DNA of 18,575 nt from an uncultured Bacteroidales bacterium (lineage in GTDB: Bacteria > Bacteroidota > Bacteroidia > Bacteroidales > UBA932). The position numbers were made by a program, and so were the translations under genes. Positions 15,042-18,575 of the stretch are shown piece after piece; the stretch's first letter is position 1, and the number at the start of each line of letters is the position of its first letter. The notes under the pieces are model-generated. The model did no database searches. It was given only the letters and a program-made list of their open reading frames with translations, and was not told the DNA's origin. The DNA is taken from the NCBI GenBank assembly GCA_900546395.1, contig URDD01000051.1:1-18575 (forward strand), written 5' to 3'.

Positions 15042-15083
15042 GAAGCTGCTTAAGCTTTCTTTATTGAAAACTTAAACAGCTTC
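15042..15083 (-). promoter_or_regulatory. Long intercistronic RNA hairpin between ackA and ptb
   Basis: As minus-strand RNA this folds into a continuous 18-bp stem with an AAUAAA hexaloop. Sixteen pairs are Watson-Crick and two are G-U; on the plus strand those two positions are C-A mismatches, so only the transcribed strand pairs fully. The stem is not followed by a U-run, so it is unlikely to be a simple terminator. It fills most of the 66-base gap and could stabilise or process the mRNA, or set the ratio of AckA to Ptb-Buk. Confidence 0.65.
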
Positions 15084-15088
15084 CGAAA

Positions 15089-16303
15089 TTATTCATTTTC
15101 ATTCATTACTATATGCATAGTGTCACGTGCAATTACCAGCTCTTCGTTTGTGGTGATTACGGCAACTTTCACTTTTGAATCAGGAAGTGTTATAATCATA
15201 TCCTTTCCTGTAGGGACATTTGCCTCATAATCAAATTTCACTCCGAGGTAAGTCAGGTTCTCGCAGACCCTGCGGCGAAGACGGCTGTTATTCTCACCGA
15301 TTCCTCCAGTAAAGACAATAAGGTCAACTCCGTTCATCACAGCAGCATAGGCACCTATATACTTTGTTACGTCATAAACAAGCTTCTTAAGAGTGAGTTT
15401 GGCCTTAGGATCGCCCGCATTGGCTGCATCATTGAGGTCACGAGCATCTGAAGATACGCAGGAAAGTCCCAGGAATCCGCTCTTCTTGTTCATGACACGG
15501 CTCATCTCCTCTGCACTGAGATGCTCTTTTTCCTGAATATAGGTAATGACATCAGGATCCACATTTCCGCAACGGGTACCCATTATAACGCCCTCAAGCG
15601 GAGTAAATCCCATCGAAGTATCAATTGATTTTCCATTGGCCACAGCAGTAATGGAACTTCCGTTTCCAAGATGGCATGTAATAATCTTAGAGTTATCCAG
15701 GTCAAGGCCAGCAAATTTTGCTCCTTTTTCAGAAACAAATTTATGGCTTGTTCCGTGGAAGCCATACCTTCTGATACGGTACTTGTCATAATACTCGTAC
15801 GGAAGGGCATACATATAGGCATACGCCGGCATGGTCTGGTGGAAGGCAGTATCAAATACACCTACCTGGGGAACAGAAGGAAGAGCTTCTGTTACAGCCT
15901 TGATTCCCAAAAGGTTTGCAGGATTGTGAAGCGGAGCTATGTCACTGCACTTGATAATCTGCCCGATCACTTCATCATCGATGAGCTTACTGCAGAAGAA
16001 TTCTTCTCCTCCGTGGACTACGCGATGTCCTACAGCCTCGATATCCTCAAGGGTCGAAAGCACTCCATACTCGCTGTCGATAAGAGCCTCAAGAACGGCC
16101 TTGATTCCTACAGTATGGTCAGGGATAGGCATTTCCTTTACGTACTTTTCTTTCCCGGTAGCCTGATGCTTGATACATCCGCTTTCCATACCGATTCTTT
16201 CAACAAGACCTTTGGCCATCAGGTCATAAACATCGTCATTCTTCATATCAAGAAGCTGATACTTCAAAGAAGAACTGCCGCAATTAAGAACTAAAATTAT
16301 CAT
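15089..16303 (-). CDS. ackA: Acetate kinase
   Basis: A 404-residue cytoplasmic acetate kinase converting acetyl-phosphate plus ADP to acetate plus ATP, reversible. The residues known from well-studied acetate kinases are present: Asn7 in NCGSSSLKY, Arg94 in GHRVVHGG, Asp151 in FDTAFHQT, His183 in GFHGTSH, Arg244 in MGTRCGNVDP, and Glu387 in TTNEELVIA. The phosphate loop HLGNGSSITAV (211-221) is complete. It is first in the ackA-ptb-buk operon and has a good -7 box about 52 bases upstream. Oddly, the usual partner pta is not beside it; in the gene's normal place stands ptb. Confidence 0.96.
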   Translation of the reverse strand: MIILVLNCGSSSLKYQLLDMKNDDVYDLMAKGLVERIGMESGCIKHQATGKEKYVKEMPIPDHTVGIKAVLEALIDSEYGVLSTLEDIEAVGHRVVHGGEEFFCSKLIDDEVIGQIIKCSDIAPLHNPANLLGIKAVTEALPSVPQVGVFDTAFHQTMPAYAYMYALPYEYYDKYRIRRYGFHGTSHKFVSEKGAKFAGLDLDNSKIITCHLGNGSSITAVANGKSIDTSMGFTPLEGVIMGTRCGNVDPDVITYIQEKEHLSAEEMSRVMNKKSGFLGLSCVSSDARDLNDAANAGDPKAKLTLKKLVYDVTKYIGAYAAVMNGVDLIVFTGGIGENNSRLRRRVCENLTYLGVKFDYEANVPTGKDMIITLPDSKVKVAVITTNEELVIARDTMHIVMNENE

Positions 16304-16353
16304 ATTTTAAGACTGTTAATTTTTGAATCTGTAAATATTTTCCTTCCAATCTT

Positions 16354-16383
16354 GCAAAGTTATAAAAATAATCAGTACTTTGC
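16354..16383. promoter_or_regulatory. Symmetric divergent promoter region of ackA and comEC
   Basis: GCAAAGT (16354-16360) and ACTTTGC (16377-16383) form an inverted repeat 16 bases apart. Read leftward the first arm completes TAACTTTG (16362-16355), an exact -7 box for ackA. Read rightward the second arm gives TACTTTG (16376-16382), one base short of the consensus, for comEC, with a TTG 21 bases upstream (16352-16354). Each arm thus stands about where the other promoter's -33 region would be. Confidence 0.5.
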
Positions 16384-16400
16384 GAAAAAATCAGAAGAAG

Positions 16401-17594
16401 ATGAAGATTGAGGGGAAGGCATTATCTGTTTTTTCTTTTATATTCGCTGCAGGAAGCGCCACAGGCATGCTAATTACAGTAACGAAGCTGTCTCAGGAGA
16501 GACTCAGACCTGTCACAGGGCTTTTTTTTCTATTATCAGTACTATTCTCTTCCATTGCCGCTTATAATGCATTTTTTCCGAAAGCCGAAATTCCAGACAG
16601 AAGGAAAAGGATTTCCGCAGTGATGCTTGCTGCGGCATTTTTCTGTTCTGGAATTTACGGCTCATTAGGATACTGCACTCTTGACATTGGGCAGTATAGT
16701 CCAAATACAGAATATTACGGCAATGAAAACAGTTCTGCTTCCATAATTCAGGCTCTTGCTTCAAAACTGAAAAGACACATTGATTCCGTACCTTATAATG
16801 AACGGTATTCAAATGCATTGGTAAAGGCTCTCGTAACAGGAGACAAGTCCGGTCTGGATAAAGGACTGAAAGAAAGTTTCAGAAAAAGCGGAGCCTCACA
16901 TCTGCTGGCACTCTCAGGCATGCATCTGGGAATCATATATCTGATAATTTCCCGAATATTGTCTTTGGCAGGCCACTCCCCTGCCACCAAGAAATACATA
17001 GCGACTGTAACTATCTGCGCCACCGGTTTTTATACACTACTGACAGGAGCCGGACCATCAATTATCCGTGCATTTCTATTTATATGCACAAATGAAACCG
17101 CAAAATGCATTTACAGACAAAGCAGCCCGGCAAACACATTCTGCACAGCACTCCTGATACAATTGACAATCTCTCCTGAAAGCATTCTGTCTGCCGGATT
17201 CCAACTGTCGTATCTGGCTATGGCAGGAATATATTTTTTATATCCATCTATGAAAAAGTGGTATGGAAACCTTGCCGGAATATTTGGATCAAAGCAGGCT
17301 CTGACTCCGGGAAAGGTAACAAGACCAATGCAAAGTTTATGGAACACAGCGTCTCTTTCAATATCTTGCCAAATATTCACAGCGCCAGTAGTATGGATAC
17401 ACTTTCATAGTTTCCCAATCTACTTTATAATAACCAATTTGCTAGCCATTCCAATTACTACCGCGACTATCAGTCTTGGTATTGCGGTACTGATTCTTGA
17501 TGCAGCCGGCATTTGTCCCGGCTTTATTCTAAAAATGTCGGAAACGGCCATAAGGCTGCTCATATTCTGCATAGAGACTATCGGCAGTCTGTAA
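16401..17594 (+). CDS. Short ComEC/Rec2-type competence membrane protein
   Basis: A 397-residue polytopic membrane protein with the ComEC signature HLLALSGMHLGIIYLI (about 167-182) and the later GAGPSIIRAFLF and FQLSYLAMAGI segments of the competence domain, which forms the DNA channel for uptake of single-stranded DNA. The usual N-terminal OB-fold (DUF4131) region appears missing: residues 1-90 are a few hydrophobic helices followed almost at once by the channel part. The C-terminal metallo-beta-lactamase nuclease domain is also absent, so the protein is well under typical ComEC length (commonly 650-800 residues). An in-frame TTG at 16380 is possible, but the ATG at 16401 is preferred. The gene runs to within 9 bases of the apbE stop. 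Alternatively it is a permease-like relative with another job. Confidence 0.8.
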   Translation: MKIEGKALSVFSFIFAAGSATGMLITVTKLSQERLRPVTGLFFLLSVLFSSIAAYNAFFPKAEIPDRRKRISAVMLAAAFFCSGIYGSLGYCTLDIGQYSPNTEYYGNENSSASIIQALASKLKRHIDSVPYNERYSNALVKALVTGDKSGLDKGLKESFRKSGASHLLALSGMHLGIIYLIISRILSLAGHSPATKKYIATVTICATGFYTLLTGAGPSIIRAFLFICTNETAKCIYRQSSPANTFCTALLIQLTISPESILSAGFQLSYLAMAGIYFLYPSMKKWYGNLAGIFGSKQALTPGKVTRPMQSLWNTASLSISCQIFTAPVVWIHFHSFPIYFIITNLLAIPITTATISLGIAVLILDAAGICPGFILKMSETAIRLLIFCIETIGSL

Positions 17595-17603
17595 GACTAC
17601 GCA

Positions 17604-18575
17604 TCATCGCTGCACAAGCCTGAATCCTTCTGATGTCCAAGAGAGCATAGTGCCGTCACTGTCGTAAATGAGATAACCTTCCAAATCCTGGCGCGACTCA
17701 ATGAATTCTCGAGCTTCGTCAAATCCTATTACCATACAATATGTAGCCAGGGCATCTGCAACTGTAGCATCCGGAGCAACAATCGTAGCACTCAGAAGCG
17801 AATGGGAAACCGGATATCCGGTCCTTGGGTCTATCGTGTGCGCATACTTTTTCCCGTCCCGTACATAATATTTCCTGTAATTGCCTGATGTGACGACTCC
17901 GCAAGGATCGGCGCCAGCAGACAAAACGCCATGAAGTTCAGCACCCGGTGTCTCATTTCCATCTTCCGGCTTGTCAACTCCGATTGACCACGGCTGTCCG
18001 GCAGGATTCAAACCTTCGCAAAAAATCTCACCGCCTATATCAACAAGCATATCCTTTATACCTAAAGAATGAAGATAAGCAGCTACAATATCACACGAAT
18101 ACCCCTGTGCTACAGCATTGTAGTTAAGTTTTGGAAGATAATCCACACCTTCTGACGACACAAGCATTTCCAGCGCAGAAACAGTTCCTTCTGCTCCGGC
18201 CTCCATTACCGGGAGCATCCTGTCCATTCCTGAATATTCCATTGTCTGTGACACTTTATCGTCCGATGGCATTTTGTCCGATGTAAATCCGAAACCCCAG
18301 ATATCAAACAGTGGAGCTGATGCCACATCAAACGCACCTTCCGTCATTTTATAGAAATCGTATGACTTATTGTAGATATCTGTAAAAATATCATCAGGCA
18401 CGACTCTCTCCCCTGCATTGAACTTACTGAGAAGCGAACCTTTATTGTAGCCTGAAAGCGAATTGTCAATTCTGAGCAATACAGAATCAATTCCTGCCTT
18501 AATCCGGTCTGCCGGCATGGAGACCCTGCCTTCAGGCCCGACAAGATTAAGTTTGACAGTATAAGTCCCACCCTG
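17604..18575 (-). CDS. apbE: FAD:protein FMN transferase ApbE (5' end beyond the window)
   Basis: The visible 323 codons cover nearly all of an ApbE flavin transferase, which links FMN covalently to threonine of target proteins (for instance Na+-pumping NADH dehydrogenase or Rnf subunits) in the periplasm. The frame is open to the right edge: codons between 18519 and 18575 read QGGTYTVKLNLVGPEG and match the family's 'GT.Y.v' opening, so the ATG at 18518 is internal and the gene starts outside the window, probably with a signal peptide or lipobox. Other landmarks are IDNSLSGYNKGSLLSKFN, YNAVAQGYSCDIV, VDIGGEIFCEG, the AHTIDPRTGYPVSHSL FAD/metal region and DATVADALATYCMVIG. It converges on comEC. 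Its target is not in this window. Confidence 0.92.
   Translation of the reverse strand, partial: QGGTYTVKLNLVGPEGRVSMPADRIKAGIDSVLLRIDNSLSGYNKGSLLSKFNAGERVVPDDIFTDIYNKSYDFYKMTEGAFDVASAPLFDIWGFGFTSDKMPSDDKVSQTMEYSGMDRMLPVMEAGAEGTVSALEMLVSSEGVDYLPKLNYNAVAQGYSCDIVAAYLHSLGIKDMLVDIGGEIFCEGLNPAGQPWSIGVDKPEDGNETPGAELHGVLSAGADPCGVVTSGNYRKYYVRDGKKYAHTIDPRTGYPVSHSLLSATIVAPDATVADALATYCMVIGFDEAREFIESRQDLEGYLIYDSDGTMLSWTSEGFRLVQR

Noticed and set aside
15042..15083. Intrinsic terminator after ackA
   Set aside because: The stem is strong, but the minus-strand sequence after it is TCAATAAATGATT, without a U-run, and ptb follows closely in the same direction.
16380..16400. TTG start adding 7 residues to the ComEC-type protein
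   Set aside because: It lies inside the predicted -7 element; the ATG at 16401 is a better start and costs no conserved residue.
1..18575. Defence island, prophage, integron, CRISPR or transposon
   Set aside because: No integrase, transposase, restriction, toxin or repeat-array signature was seen on either strand, and codon and base use look uniform by eye.

Overview
The window looks like an ordinary stretch of chromosome from a Bacteroidales bacterium (Bacteroidota), probably an anaerobic gut-type fermenter. The evidence is the protein families (DUF3822 next to rsmD, FKBP lipoproteins next to NrnA, a Ptb-Buk route), the scarcity of Shine-Dalgarno sequences, and Bacteroidota-type -7 boxes (TAnnTTTG) upstream of most transcription units. 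GC content by eye is in the mid-40s. I cannot name a genus. I see no tRNA, rRNA, CRISPR array, phage or insertion sequence, and no gene-free gap longer than about 120 bases.

Layout from left to right: a terminator-like hairpin (52-73); a minus-strand pair sulP-mazG; divergent from it a CoA-transferase (acetyl-CoA hydrolase/transferase family). A minus-strand four-gene operon follows, reading leftward from 6552: a membrane-anchored pseudopilin-like protein, DUF3822, rsmD and ybaK. A nine-codon micro-ORF with a perfect AGGAGG sits just before rsmD and is stop-start coupled to it. Divergent from this operon are nrnA and an FKBP lipoprotein, then a unit with its own promoter: a two-domain FKBP lipoprotein, a MATE transporter, a cytidylate-kinase-like protein and a serine hydrolase. 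Converging on it is the minus-strand operon ackA-ptb-buk. Divergent from ackA is a short comEC-type gene, which converges on an apbE gene whose 5' end runs off the right edge.

How it fits together: AckA, Ptb and Buk form an acyl-phosphate module that makes ATP while releasing acetate and butyrate or branched-chain acids; the CoA-transferase offers a second way to move CoA between short acyl groups. No phosphotransacetylase (pta) is seen beside ackA. RsmD and YbaK serve ribosome modification and tRNA proofreading; MazG and NrnA clean up nucleotides and short RNAs; the FKBP lipoproteins act in the envelope.

I did not find a clearly new multi-gene system. The best leads are small: the rsmD micro-ORF, a long hairpin between ackA and ptb that pairs fully only as minus-strand RNA, a mirror-symmetric promoter between ackA and comEC, and a ComEC lacking its usual outer domains.
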